A program made the position numbers and the translations under genes. A stretch of 64,000 bases of DNA from DASYPP01 sp036006525 (lineage in GTDB: Bacteria > Gemmatimonadota > Gemmatimonadetes > Gemmatimonadales > GWC2-71-9): positions 91,300-155,299 of the forward strand of contig DASYPP010000004.1 of NCBI GenBank assembly GCA_036006525.1. The letters run 5' to 3'. This document shows positions 1 through 7,535 of this stretch, piece after piece. The notes beneath the pieces were generated by a model, which saw nothing but the letters and a program-made list of their open reading frames with translations, was not told where the DNA came from and made no database searches. Positions within the stretch are counted from its first letter, which is position 1. Every line of letters begins with the position of its first letter.

Positions 1-939
1 CCGGATGCTCGCCGGCACTTCGGGCGATTCCACCAGGAAGTCAGCGAAGCCGAGGACCGAGGCCAGCGGATTGTTGAGGTCATGGGCCACGCCGGCGACC
101 AGTTGGCCCACGGCGGACATCTTTTCCGACTGGATGAGTTGCTCCTGCAGCCGCCGCCGCTCGGTGCGGTCGAGGAACACCAGCACCCGCTGCTGCTGGT
201 CCGAACCGGTGGTGAAGGCGGTAACGGCAAAGGAGCGGTCGCCGGCCCTGAGGTCGATTTCGCGGCCGCTCCCGGATTCGTCCAGCGCCTGCTGCACGGC
301 CTCGCCCCAGCTGGCGGGCACCAGCGACATCCAGGGGCGGCTGATGACACCGGCCGGCGCGGCATTGACCAGGTCGGCGAAGGCGCGGTTGGCCCGAAGA
401 ATGCGGCCCCAGCCGTCCACCAGGCACAGGGCCAGCGAAACCGCGTCCACCGTCTCGGACCAGGACTGCCGGCTCTGCTCGACCTGGTCGATCATCCGGC
501 CGGCATCCATCGCCAGGCTGGCGATGGCGACAAAGGCTCGAAGAGTCGCCAGGTCATGGGGGTGGTAGCGTCCCGGTCCCGCGCCCAGCAACACGGAACC
601 GATGACCAGGCTGCCGCTCTCCAGCGGAACAGTCAGAAGGGTGTCTTCCGCCCGGCGCATCAGTTCCGGCTCGCGCCGCATCGCGAGGTCGAGGGCCGGG
701 TGCAGCCACGAGGTTTCTGGTGGAATCGCGTGTACCACGTCGAGCCGATTGGAGTCCACGTTGAAGCGGCCGATACCGAGAACATCGGGAGCAAACCAGC
801 GTTCCAGCGCCTGGGCCAGCTGGTGGAGTATGTCGATGGGTCGAAGCGTACCGGAAAGATCGCGGCTCAGCTGCACCAGCGCCTGAAGGGCCGCTTCCGG
901 TCCGCGATCTGTCTCGTCTTGCGAAGGAGATGCTGCCAT
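1..939 (-). CDS. Sensor histidine kinase (GAF-like, PAS, HisKA), truncated by window edge
   Basis: The C-terminal part lies beyond the left edge; 313 codons are visible. The first 150 or so residues look like a GAF-type sensor (ALQALVQLSRDLSGTLRP opens it). Residues of about 165-270 look like a PAS domain (SLALCLVDGWGRILRANRAF). A short charged linker, RRRLQEQLIQSEKMSAVGQ, leads into the H-box VAGVAHDLNNPLASVLGF, with the phospho-accepting His at about residue 286. The ATPase domain must lie outside the window. No membrane segments are visible, so the kinase is probably cytoplasmic. The start ATG shares bases with the start of the divergent gene; GAGG lies 5 nt upstream. Kinase family is clear; signal and partner regulator are unknown. 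Confidence 0.88.
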   Translation of the reverse strand, partial: MAASPSQDETDRGPEAALQALVQLSRDLSGTLRPIDILHQLAQALERWFAPDVLGIGRFNVDSNRLDVVHAIPPETSWLHPALDLAMRREPELMRRAEDTLLTVPLESGSLVIGSVLLGAGPGRYHPHDLATLRAFVAIASLAMDAGRMIDQVEQSRQSWSETVDAVSLALCLVDGWGRILRANRAFADLVNAAPAGVISRPWMSLVPASWGEAVQQALDESGSGREIDLRAGDRSFAVTAFTTGSDQQQRVLVFLDRTERRRLQEQLIQSEKMSAVGQLVAGVAHDLNNPLASVLGFADFLVESPEVPASIR

Positions 940-1630
940 GATCCTCGCTAACACCCGGGGAAGGCTCACCGCCAACGATCTGAGCCTGGTCGTCCTGCTG
1001 ATCAGCCAGGGCTCGGTCGGCCGTCGGATCTACCTGGAACGGCGGCTGCAGGCGGAGGGGCCCGATCCGTTACTGGATTCCCCCGAGCTGGACGAGCGGC
1101 TCCTCGCCGTACAATCGATCCTGGCGCCTTCCGAGGTGCTTTTCTTCTATGTGTTGGTGCGCCGCGCCCTGCTGGCGGCCCAGTGTGATGATCGCGAGCT
1201 GGCCGACTACCTCGCCGCGCTGCTGCTCGAATTCGGCAAGCGTGACCGCGCATGGCGGGTGGACTGGAACGACGACCAGCAGCACCGATACCTGGTGGAT
1301 ATCCTCGCCGACGCGGATGCCACCGACGGCGACCGCCGCTTCAAAGTGATGGCCCATCTCGGCAACTATGCCCTCTGGCTGGCCGGACTCTTTCCCGACT
1401 ACATCGCCGCGCGGCAGGTCAGGAAGGGCGGCCCCGACATTTCCTACTATGAAGACCTTGGTGCCCGCGGCTTTGGCGCCGCCTCCGACCACGTCCTGGC
1501 CGACCGCTACGGGCTCGACGGAATTTTCCGCACTGCGGCCGACCGGTTTTCCACCATTCGAGAAGCGCTCAACCGTGTAAGCGACCGGGTGCTGTTTCCC
1601 AACCTGCTCGGCGGCCCGGAGAAGCACTAG
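938..1630 (+). CDS. Hypothetical protein, 230 aa
   Basis: I do not recognise a family. The protein is soluble, acidic and probably helical, with no signal peptide or membrane segment. The N-terminal third (LSLVVLLISQGSVGRRIYLE) and the middle (HRYLVDILADADATDGDRRF) look like helices of a globular domain. The AAGGAG Shine-Dalgarno sequence 9 nt before the ATG is strong and supports this start, even though the ATG overlaps the kinase start on the other strand. The 3' end overlaps the convergent amidotransferase gene by 62 bp. Being head-to-head with a sensor kinase, it may share that kinase's regulation, but nothing in the sequence gives a function. Confidence 0.75.
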   Translation: MILANTRGRLTANDLSLVVLLISQGSVGRRIYLERRLQAEGPDPLLDSPELDERLLAVQSILAPSEVLFFYVLVRRALLAAQCDDRELADYLAALLLEFGKRDRAWRVDWNDDQQHRYLVDILADADATDGDRRFKVMAHLGNYALWLAGLFPDYIAARQVRKGGPDISYYEDLGARGFGAASDHVLADRYGLDGIFRTAADRFSTIREALNRVSDRVLFPNLLGGPEKH

Positions 1631-2339
1631 CCGCCACCACCAGCGCGTGGAACAATCGCTGGTCCGCCGATCCCGGCTCCCGGTGGAACTCCTCCGGGTG
1701 CCACTGCACCGCAAGCAACCAACCGTCCGTCCCATTCTCCTCCACGCCTTCGATCACGCCGTCCTCGGCCCACGCGGTGACGTGCAGCCCCGGGGCCAGG
1801 TCTCGAATCGCCTGGTGATGGAAGGAATTGGTGACCAGCCTGCCGGTCCCCAGGGCCTCGGCCAGGTGGCTGGGTTCCTTCACCAGAACGTGATGGACTC
1901 GGGCGTCGCGGGAAACCTCGGAATCGTGCTGGATTTCGCCGGGGCGCTCGGAGGGCAAGTCCTGCCACAAGGTTCCACCCAGCGCGACGTTGATGACCTG
2001 GAGGCCGCGGCAGATTCCCAGCACCGGCAGCTTCCGTTGCCGAGCCGCGTCGAACAGGGCCAGCTCGAAGCTGTCCCGGGCCGGATCGAGCGGGCCCAGC
2101 GCCGGCGACCTGGGTGACTCGTAGTGCTCGGGGTCCACGTCGTGGCCGCCGGTGAGTACCAGGCCATGGACCGGCGTCAGGGCCTCGGCCGCCGCCGCCT
2201 CGCCGATCGCTGGCGTCAGGATAATCGGAATACCCCCCGCCTGCGCAATGGACCGCGCGTACGAGGCGTTGACTCCGGCCCGCTCCGCGCCGTCATAGTG
2301 GCGAATCGATCCTGAAATGGCGATGAGCGGACGGGTCAT
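1569..2339 (-). CDS. Gamma-glutamyl-gamma-aminobutyrate hydrolase family (peptidase C26) protein
   Basis: This is a class I glutamine-amidotransferase fold of 256 residues, the usual length for the PuuD/C26 family, which hydrolyses gamma-glutamyl amides. The nucleophile is Cys110 in LPVLGICRGLQVIN. The His and Glu of the triad are His214 and Glu216 in VQWHPEE. The glycine-rich LTGGHDVDPEHY near residue 63 is also typical. The ATG was chosen because it overlaps the stop of the upstream lipoprotein gene (ATGA) and gives the standard MTRPLIAISG start. The 3' end overlaps the convergent hypothetical gene. Substrate is not predictable: PuuD-type polyamine catabolism is possible, but no other puu genes are near. 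Confidence 0.9.
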   Translation of the reverse strand: MTRPLIAISGSIRHYDGAERAGVNASYARSIAQAGGIPIILTPAIGEAAAAEALTPVHGLVLTGGHDVDPEHYESPRSPALGPLDPARDSFELALFDAARQRKLPVLGICRGLQVINVALGGTLWQDLPSERPGEIQHDSEVSRDARVHHVLVKEPSHLAEALGTGRLVTNSFHHQAIRDLAPGLHVTAWAEDGVIEGVEENGTDGWLLAVQWHPEEFHREPGSADQRLFHALVVAASASPGRRAGWETAPGRLHG

Positions 2340-2815
2340 TGGAGCAGGGAATCCGGGAACAGGGGACACACGGGATCCTGGATCCGGGCCGGGTCGATCC
2401 TGATGCCGATCAGCGGGATCACCGAGGCGCCAACCGACACCGTGCCGATGTGGGGAGCGCCGTCCACCTCGGCCGCTTCATATAACAGGACGCCGAGCGG
2501 CTTGTCGCTACCCTTGTCGATGACCAGGACGCCGAAGTTCGCCTGGACCTTGGGCGGGAGGGTGCCGTTTACCCCGATCACCCACTGGCTGTCTGCCCGG
2601 CCCACGATGGCCGAGTATGCCGGGCCGACCGCCATCCGGGCGACCAGCTTCTCCGGCAGGTTTTCCGGCGGCGTAGTCAGGGTCTGGTTGGGAGTGCTGA
2701 ACTCGTCGAGGAGCACCCGGGGGCCAAGGACGGCATTGAGGCCGCAGGCTGGCCGAGCGTCCCCCCGGCCACAGGCCAGGAGGGCAAGCGTAAGCAGGGC
2801 AAGGGTGGAACCCAT
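2336..2815 (-). CDS. Small lipoprotein, 159 aa, unknown function
   Basis: The start MGSTLALLTLALLACGRG is a classic lipoprotein signal with lipobox LLAC, so the mature protein is anchored at Cys16. An ATG eight codons upstream (MRPSRGPAMGS) is an alternative start. The mature part is a small hydrophilic domain with no family I recognise; PPENLPEKLVARMAVGPAYS and WVIGVNGTLPPKVQ are its most regular stretches. The stop overlaps the start of the C26 amidotransferase by 4 bp, so the two are translationally coupled. A periplasmic partner for a cytoplasmic amidase is odd and may only reflect a shared operon. Confidence 0.7.
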   Translation of the reverse strand: MGSTLALLTLALLACGRGDARPACGLNAVLGPRVLLDEFSTPNQTLTTPPENLPEKLVARMAVGPAYSAIVGRADSQWVIGVNGTLPPKVQANFGVLVIDKGSDKPLGVLLYEAAEVDGAPHIGTVSVGASVIPLIGIRIDPARIQDPVCPLFPDSLLQ

Positions 2816-2945
2816 GGCGGGTCCCCGGCTTGGGCGCATGGGGCAAAGATAATCGCGCCGGCCGGTGGAAAGGCGGCCTGAACAGTTGACGGTCCCCAAG
2901 CTGGCCGGTAACCTTGTGGGGTCTAACTCAAGGTATCAGCTTCAC

Positions 2946-3110
2946 ATGCCGACCTACGAATACCACTGCGCCGCCTGCGGCCATGATTTTTCCCGGACCG
3001 AATCGGTGGTCGCCCACGAGCATGCCAAGGTTTCCTGCCCCAAGTGCAAGTCCACCAGAGTGGATCGCACCTTCAGCCCATTCTACGCCAAGACAGGGCG
3101 AAAGTCCTAG
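2946..3110 (+). CDS. FmdB family zinc-ribbon protein
   Basis: This 54-residue protein begins MPTYEYHCAACGHDFSR and carries two CxxC pairs (CAAC and CPKC), the FmdB-type zinc ribbon (Regulatory_CxxC). The family was named for a putative regulator of the formamidase operon, but the function of most members is unknown. The start is fixed by the invariant MPTYEY opening; a longer in-frame extension upstream lacks homology. The stop lies 2 nt before the GTG of the coiled-coil gene, so the two are probably one transcript. Confidence 0.92.
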   Translation: MPTYEYHCAACGHDFSRTESVVAHEHAKVSCPKCKSTRVDRTFSPFYAKTGRKS

Positions 3111-3112
3111 GC

Positions 3113-3691
3113 GTGTTTGAAAGTTTGCGGGCTCGAATCGAGCAGTTTCTCGCCCAGCACACCGCGCCCGGCGATCCCCGGGCCTCGGCCACGATACTTC
3201 ACCAGGCCGTCATCGAAGCCAAGGTCGCCGTTTCCCAGATGAAAGACGCGCTCACCGCGACCGAACGGGAACTGGTGCTGGAGCGCAAGCAGCTGGGGGA
3301 TGCCGAGCGGCGGGGCGGTCTCGCCGCGGCCATTCCGGACGCGGAAACCGTCGCGCTGGCGGAGCGATACGCGGCCAAGCATCGGGAACGGCTCCAGGTG
3401 TTAGAGCGGAAGGTCGTGGTCCAGCGGGACGAACTCATGCTGGCCGAGCGCGAGGTCTCCGAAATGACCGCGCAACTGCGATCCGCCAAGTCGGGGGCAG
3501 GGAATGCCGACGCCTCCAGCAGCGCTGCCTGGCGCGAGCTCGAGTCGGCCGGCAGTGCCCGGCCGGGGACCGATGTAAACGACGAGTTGCTGCGGTCCAA
3601 TCTCGACCGGGCCGCCCACGAAGCCGCGGCGGATGCGCAGCTGGAGCATCTCAAGCGCAAGATGGGCAAGACCCCCAAAAGTGACGGGTGA
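3113..3691 (+). CDS. Coiled-coil protein, 192 aa
   Basis: The gene begins with GTG two bases after the fmdB stop (VFESLRARIEQFLAQH). Most of the protein is charged and heptad-like (ATERELVLERKQLGDAERR and QRDELMLAEREVSEMTAQL), indicating a long coiled coil broken by a Gly/Ala/Ser-rich segment near residue 145. It ends with a basic tail (LKRKMGKTPKSDG). It has no signal peptide or catalytic motif. It resembles the general shape of PspA-like or TolA-like structural proteins, but I would not assign it to either. The last codons run into the tandem-word palindrome. Confidence 0.75.
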   Translation: MFESLRARIEQFLAQHTAPGDPRASATILHQAVIEAKVAVSQMKDALTATERELVLERKQLGDAERRGGLAAAIPDAETVALAERYAAKHRERLQVLERKVVVQRDELMLAEREVSEMTAQLRSAKSGAGNADASSSAAWRELESAGSARPGTDVNDELLRSNLDRAAHEAAADAQLEHLKRKMGKTPKSDG

Positions 3692-3813
3692 CAAGTGACC
3701 CCAGTGACAGGTGACATGTGACAAGCGACAGGGGAATCTCGCTCCGATCTACGGTGTCGCGACCGGGTCTCACCGCTCTCATACTTGTCACTTGTCACCT
3801 GTCACTTGTCACC
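3681..3813. repeat. Tandem-word palindrome, word GTGACA(A/G)
   Basis: The left arm (3681-3734) is five to six degenerate copies of GTGACAGG/GTGACAAG. The right arm (3784-3813) is the inverted word (CTTGTCACTTGTCACC and so on). About 50 bp separate the arms. The left arm covers the 3' end of the coiled-coil gene and the right arm lies inside the start of the DUF1028 gene. It is one of eleven elements of this design in the window. Confidence 0.8.
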
Positions 3814-4782
3814 GCCCAGCAGCCGATCCAGCCTCCAGACCATTTCAAGAAGCTGGCCCATACCTACAGCATCGTCGCCTACGATTCTGTCACCGGCGAC
3901 CTCGGCGTCGCGGTGCAGTCGAAGTTTCCCAACGTGGGCGGCATCGTGCCATGGGCCCGCTCCGGCGTGGGCGCCGTCGCCACCCAGAGCCTGGGGAACA
4001 CCGACTACGGCGAGAAGGGTTTGGACCTGATCGCCCAGGGCGCGACGGCGGAGGAAGCGCTGCGCATCGTCATGCGGACCGACACCATGCTCCAGGACCG
4101 GCAGGTCGGAATGGTGGACACTCACGGGAACGCGGCCAGCTTCACCGGGACCCGCACCTTCGACTGGGCCGGAGGCAGAGTGGGGACGCCCGACGGTCGT
4201 TCGTCCATTGCGGGAGGCAAAGGCGCGGTGATCGTCGGGCATGGGTTTGCGGCGCAGGCCAACATCATGGTTTCGGACCAGACGGTGAAGAACCTGGCCG
4301 AGACGTTTGCGGCGACCAGCGGCCCGCTGGCGGACCGGCTGATGGCCGCACTCAAGGCGGGGCAGCGGGGCGGCGGCGACAAGCGGGGGATGCAGTCGGC
4401 GGCGCTGCTCGTGGTGCGGGCGCATGGCGGATACCTCGGCGCCAACGACCGCTTCATCGATATCCGGGTCTACGATGCGCCGGACCCCATCGCCGAGCTG
4501 GACCGCCTGCTGACGCTCCACAAGCTGCACTTTTTCCCCAGCGAGGCGGCCGACCTGGTCCCGATTACGCCGGAGATCGTCCGCCAGCTGGAGCCGATCC
4601 TGCTGCGCGAGCCGGTCAACCAGGCGGACAAGTGGCTGAAGGCCCCGCAGGGAACCGCCAACCCGACCTTCCTGGCGGCCCTGCGCGATTTCATGTACTG
4701 GGAGAACTACGACGTGCGGGTGCGGATGGATGGCAAGATTGACCGCGTGGTCCTGAACGACATCCTGAAAAAGAGGAGATAA
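3718..4782 (+). CDS. DUF1028 family secreted protein
   Basis: The body matches the DUF1028 family, an Ntn-hydrolase-like group of unknown activity: HTYSIVAYDSVTGDLGVAVQ, VPWARSGVGAVATQSLGN, GAVIVGHGFAAQANIMVS and RGMQSAALLVVRAHGGYLGANDRFID in order. The full domain fills residues of about 45-280; a further 70-residue C-terminal extension follows. An N-terminal signal peptide (LTALILVTCHLSLVTAQQ) suggests export. The start is uncertain: the first in-frame GTG is used here, but GTG at 3754 (VSRPGLTALILV) gives a more normal signal peptide. The gene is 2 nt from the peptide transporter gene, hinting at a role in peptide or amino-acid use. Confidence 0.88.
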   Translation: MTSDRGISLRSTVSRPGLTALILVTCHLSLVTAQQPIQPPDHFKKLAHTYSIVAYDSVTGDLGVAVQSKFPNVGGIVPWARSGVGAVATQSLGNTDYGEKGLDLIAQGATAEEALRIVMRTDTMLQDRQVGMVDTHGNAASFTGTRTFDWAGGRVGTPDGRSSIAGGKGAVIVGHGFAAQANIMVSDQTVKNLAETFAATSGPLADRLMAALKAGQRGGGDKRGMQSAALLVVRAHGGYLGANDRFIDIRVYDAPDPIAELDRLLTLHKLHFFPSEAADLVPITPEIVRQLEPILLREPVNQADKWLKAPQGTANPTFLAALRDFMYWENYDVRVRMDGKIDRVVLNDILKKRR

Positions 4783-4784
4783 CT

Positions 4785-6296
4785 GTGGCTACAGGAGCCT
4801 CTGACACGCCCCGGACGGAAGCTGTCATCCCCGAGTTCAAGCAGATCCTGGGGCAGCCGGGTCCGCTCTGGATGCTGTTCATGTCCGAGTTCTGGGAGCG
4901 CTTCGCGTTCTACGGCATCCGGTGGGCGCTGGTGCTCTACATCGTCGCACAGTTCCATGGCGGATCAGCCACGGGACAAGCCGATGCAAACCTGACCTAT
5001 GGATCGTACCTCGCGCTGGTGTACGCCTGGGGGATTGTGGGTGGCTATATCGCCGACAAGTTCCTGGGTTACCAGCGCTCGATCCTGACCGGCGCGGTCT
5101 TCATGGCGGCCGGATTGTTCATGATCGCGGTGCCCAATCCCGTCGTGTTCAAATTCGGACTGGCCACGATCATCTGCGGCAATGGCATGTTCAAGCCGAT
5201 CATCTCGACCCTGGTCGGCAAGTTGTACACGGTCGGCGACGAACGGCGGGACAGCGGTTTCACCATCTTCTACATGGGCATCAACGCCGGTGCCTTCGTG
5301 GCCCCGCTCCTCACCGGCTGGCTGGCGCAATCGGTCTTCGGGTCGGCCGACTCACCGGCCTACAAGTATGTGTTCATCGCCGCGGGCTTCGGCATGCTGG
5401 TCAGCCTGGTGTGGTTCTATATCGGCCGGGCCCAGCTCAAGGGCATCGGCGCGCACGCCGCGGGGGCTGGAAGCCTCCAGCGTGTCGGCGTCGTCATTCT
5501 CAGCACCATGCTGTTTATCCCGGTAGTGTACTTCCTGCTCGCCGTCGGCGGGAGGAACCTGCAGTATGTACTGACGGCACTCTTCGTCATACTGATCGTG
5601 CTCCTGATGATCGAGGGAATCCGGGAGGGCAAGGTCGCCCGTGACAAGGTGATCGCGATGCTGATCATTTTCACCTTCAACATCCTGTTCTGGATGTTCT
5701 TCGAGCAGGCCGGCAGCTCCTTTACCTTCCTGGCCGACGAGATCGTCAACCGCCAGCTCGGCAGCTTCACGTTCCCGACCGCGTGGTTCCAGAGCGTCAA
5801 CTCGATCGCGATCATCGCCCTGGCACCGGTGATGGCCTGGATCTGGATCATGATGGCGAAGCGGAATGCCAATCCTTCCATTCCGCGCAAATTCGGCCTG
5901 GGCCTGCTGTTCAACGGCCTGGCCTTCCTGCTGCTGATGTTTGCGCTCACCAAGCTGGTCGGCGCGGACAACAAGATCCCATTCTGGACCCTGGTCGGGG
6001 TCTATGTCATCCAGTCCGTCGGTGAGCTGTGCCTGTCTCCAATTGGTCTGTCGATGGTCACCAAGCTGGCCCCGGTGCGGCTGGTCGGCCTGGCCATGGG
6101 TGGCTGGTTCGTCTCGGTCGGTATCGGCAACAACCTGTCGGGAATCTTCGCCAGCGGGGTCAGCGGCGAGACCGGAATGACGACCGCCTCGGCGCTCTCC
6201 GGCTACACCTTCGGCTTCTGGGCTCTGATCGGGGCGGGCGTGGTGCTGTTCATTGGAGCGCCGCTGGTGAACAAGCTGATGCACGGCGTCAAGTAG
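4785..6296 (+). CDS. POT/PTR family proton-dependent oligopeptide transporter
   Basis: This 503-residue inner-membrane protein has about 12-14 hydrophobic helices and imports di- and tripeptides with protons. The family signature ExxERFxxYG is present as EFWERFAFYG in helix 1. The second POT signature region reads ADKFLGYQRSILTG, followed by GNGMFKPIISTLVGKLY and FTIFYMGINAGAFVAPLLTG. Helix 10 carries SVGELCLSPIGLSMVTKLAP, also diagnostic. The GTG start has a GAGGAG site 9 nt before it, partly inside the DUF1028 stop region, so the pair is an operon. The gene is followed by a strong bidirectional terminator. Confidence 0.95.
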   Translation: MATGASDTPRTEAVIPEFKQILGQPGPLWMLFMSEFWERFAFYGIRWALVLYIVAQFHGGSATGQADANLTYGSYLALVYAWGIVGGYIADKFLGYQRSILTGAVFMAAGLFMIAVPNPVVFKFGLATIICGNGMFKPIISTLVGKLYTVGDERRDSGFTIFYMGINAGAFVAPLLTGWLAQSVFGSADSPAYKYVFIAAGFGMLVSLVWFYIGRAQLKGIGAHAAGAGSLQRVGVVILSTMLFIPVVYFLLAVGGRNLQYVLTALFVILIVLLMIEGIREGKVARDKVIAMLIIFTFNILFWMFFEQAGSSFTFLADEIVNRQLGSFTFPTAWFQSVNSIAIIALAPVMAWIWIMMAKRNANPSIPRKFGLGLLFNGLAFLLLMFALTKLVGADNKIPFWTLVGVYVIQSVGELCLSPIGLSMVTKLAPVRLVGLAMGGWFVSVGIGNNLSGIFASGVSGETGMTTASALSGYTFGFWALIGAGVVLFIGAPLVNKLMHGVK

Positions 6297-6326
6297 CCGG
6301 ACGGAGCGAGGGCCGAGAGCCCAGAG

Positions 6327-6510
6327 AACAGCTCCTCGCGAAGGACGCGAAGTAGCGCGAAGATCGCGAAGAAAACAACACGACCAATAATGAACCACCC
6401 GGCCTTATCGATGCGGGTGGTTCTTGTTTGTATTGGTTGGTGGTGTGTTGTTGATGATGATCCGTTTCCGCGGCCTCCGCGCTACTTAGCGGTCTTCGCG
6501 AGGAGCTGTT
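6327..6510. repeat. Long nested palindrome, word CGCGAAG
   Basis: A perfect 17-bp inverted repeat frames the element (AACAGCTCCTCGCGAAG at 6327-6343; its complement at 6494-6510). Inside it the left arm repeats CGCGAAG words (GCGAAGTAGCGCG pairs with CGCGCTACTTAGC). Further in, AACAACACGACCAATA pairs imperfectly with TATTGGT...GTGTTGTT. The centre is the terminator hairpin. The whole 184 bp can fold into one rod between two converging genes. Confidence 0.85.
6392..6428. terminator. Bidirectional intrinsic terminator between the POT gene and cydB
   Basis: A perfect 10-bp stem (GAACCACCCG / CGGGTGGTTC) with a 12-nt loop is followed by TTGTTTGT on the plus strand. It lies midway between converging genes and can serve both. 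Confidence 0.75.
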
Positions 6511-6524
6511 GCAGATGCGTGGTT

Positions 6525-7535
6525 TCAGCGCGATTTGAACAACCGGAAGAGATACCACAGGGATGGGACCAGGACGACCGCGCCGAGTCCCAGCGCGATC
6601 AGGACCAGCCTGATCGTCACCCACGGTGCGGCCGTCGCCTGGATCGTCAGGTCGGGCGGAATCAGGTAGGGATACTGCGACAGCGCCCAGCCCCACAGGA
6701 TGAGGCTGACCTGGGCGGCGGCGGCGAGGCGGGCGAGGCCGAAGCGACGGAACCACAGGGCCAGCATCGCGGTGACAGCGACGGCCGCGACGGAGACCTG
6801 TAGCGGAAGCGCGTGCGTGGCTTCGGTGAGCCCGCGCCCCATCAACGGAGCAGCCGACCTCCGGAGGGAAAGCAGGAGCGCCGTCCCGGCGCTCAGGAAG
6901 ACAAGAACGCCAGACGCCAGAGCCCGAATCCGGAAGTCCTCCCGGAGATCGGGCTCTTTCGCTTCGACGGTGAGATAGACCGCGGCCAGGAATCCGAAGA
7001 GGCAGAGCGCAAACACCCCGACCGCGAAGGCGAAGGGCGTCGCCCAGGGAGTGACATAGTTGGCGACGAACCCGGCGCCCGCGACCGGAGGGGTCACCTG
7101 GCCCGACGCGACGGCTCCGACGATGGCGCCCAGCAGCAGCGGAGTGATCAGGCTGGCGATCGCGAAGAGCCGGCCCCAGCGCCGCTGGGTCTCATCGCCG
7201 CGTTCGTAACTGCGGAAAATGAACGCCGATCCCCGGAGCACGATGCCGATCAGCATCAGGCTGACGGGGATGTGAAGGACGATCGCGAAACGGGCGAAGA
7301 CCGGCGGGAAACAGGTGAAGAGCAGGACGACCACCAGGATGATCCAGACGTGGTTCGCCTCCCACACCGGCGCTATCGCGTCCGCGATGAGCCGGCGCTG
7401 CCGTTCCCGGTGAGGGCCCGAGGCAAACAGGTCCCACACTCCGCCGCCGAAGTCGGCCCCGGCCAGCACCGCGTAGGCATTGAGCGCCAGCATCACCACG
7501 ATGGCGATCAGCTGGGCGCCGGATTCGCCGCTCAC
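6525..7535 (-). CDS. cydB: Cytochrome bd ubiquinol oxidase subunit II (CydB)
   Basis: This is the 336-residue second subunit of the bd-type quinol oxidase, an integral membrane protein with eight or nine hydrophobic helices. Recognisable stretches are LNAYAVLAGADFGGGVWDL in helix 1, IAPVWEANHVWIILVVVLLF, and ATPFAFAVGVFALCLFGFLA. The Trp and Glu of PVWEANHVW are conserved in the family. The GTG start overlaps the cydA stop (GTGA), so the two subunits are translationally coupled. No cydX-like small gene is visible between the stop and the terminator. Confidence 0.95.
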   Translation of the reverse strand: MSGESGAQLIAIVVMLALNAYAVLAGADFGGGVWDLFASGPHRERQRRLIADAIAPVWEANHVWIILVVVLLFTCFPPVFARFAIVLHIPVSLMLIGIVLRGSAFIFRSYERGDETQRRWGRLFAIASLITPLLLGAIVGAVASGQVTPPVAGAGFVANYVTPWATPFAFAVGVFALCLFGFLAAVYLTVEAKEPDLREDFRIRALASGVLVFLSAGTALLLSLRRSAAPLMGRGLTEATHALPLQVSVAAVAVTAMLALWFRRFGLARLAAAAQVSLILWGWALSQYPYLIPPDLTIQATAAPWVTIRLVLIALGLGAVVLVPSLWYLFRLFKSR

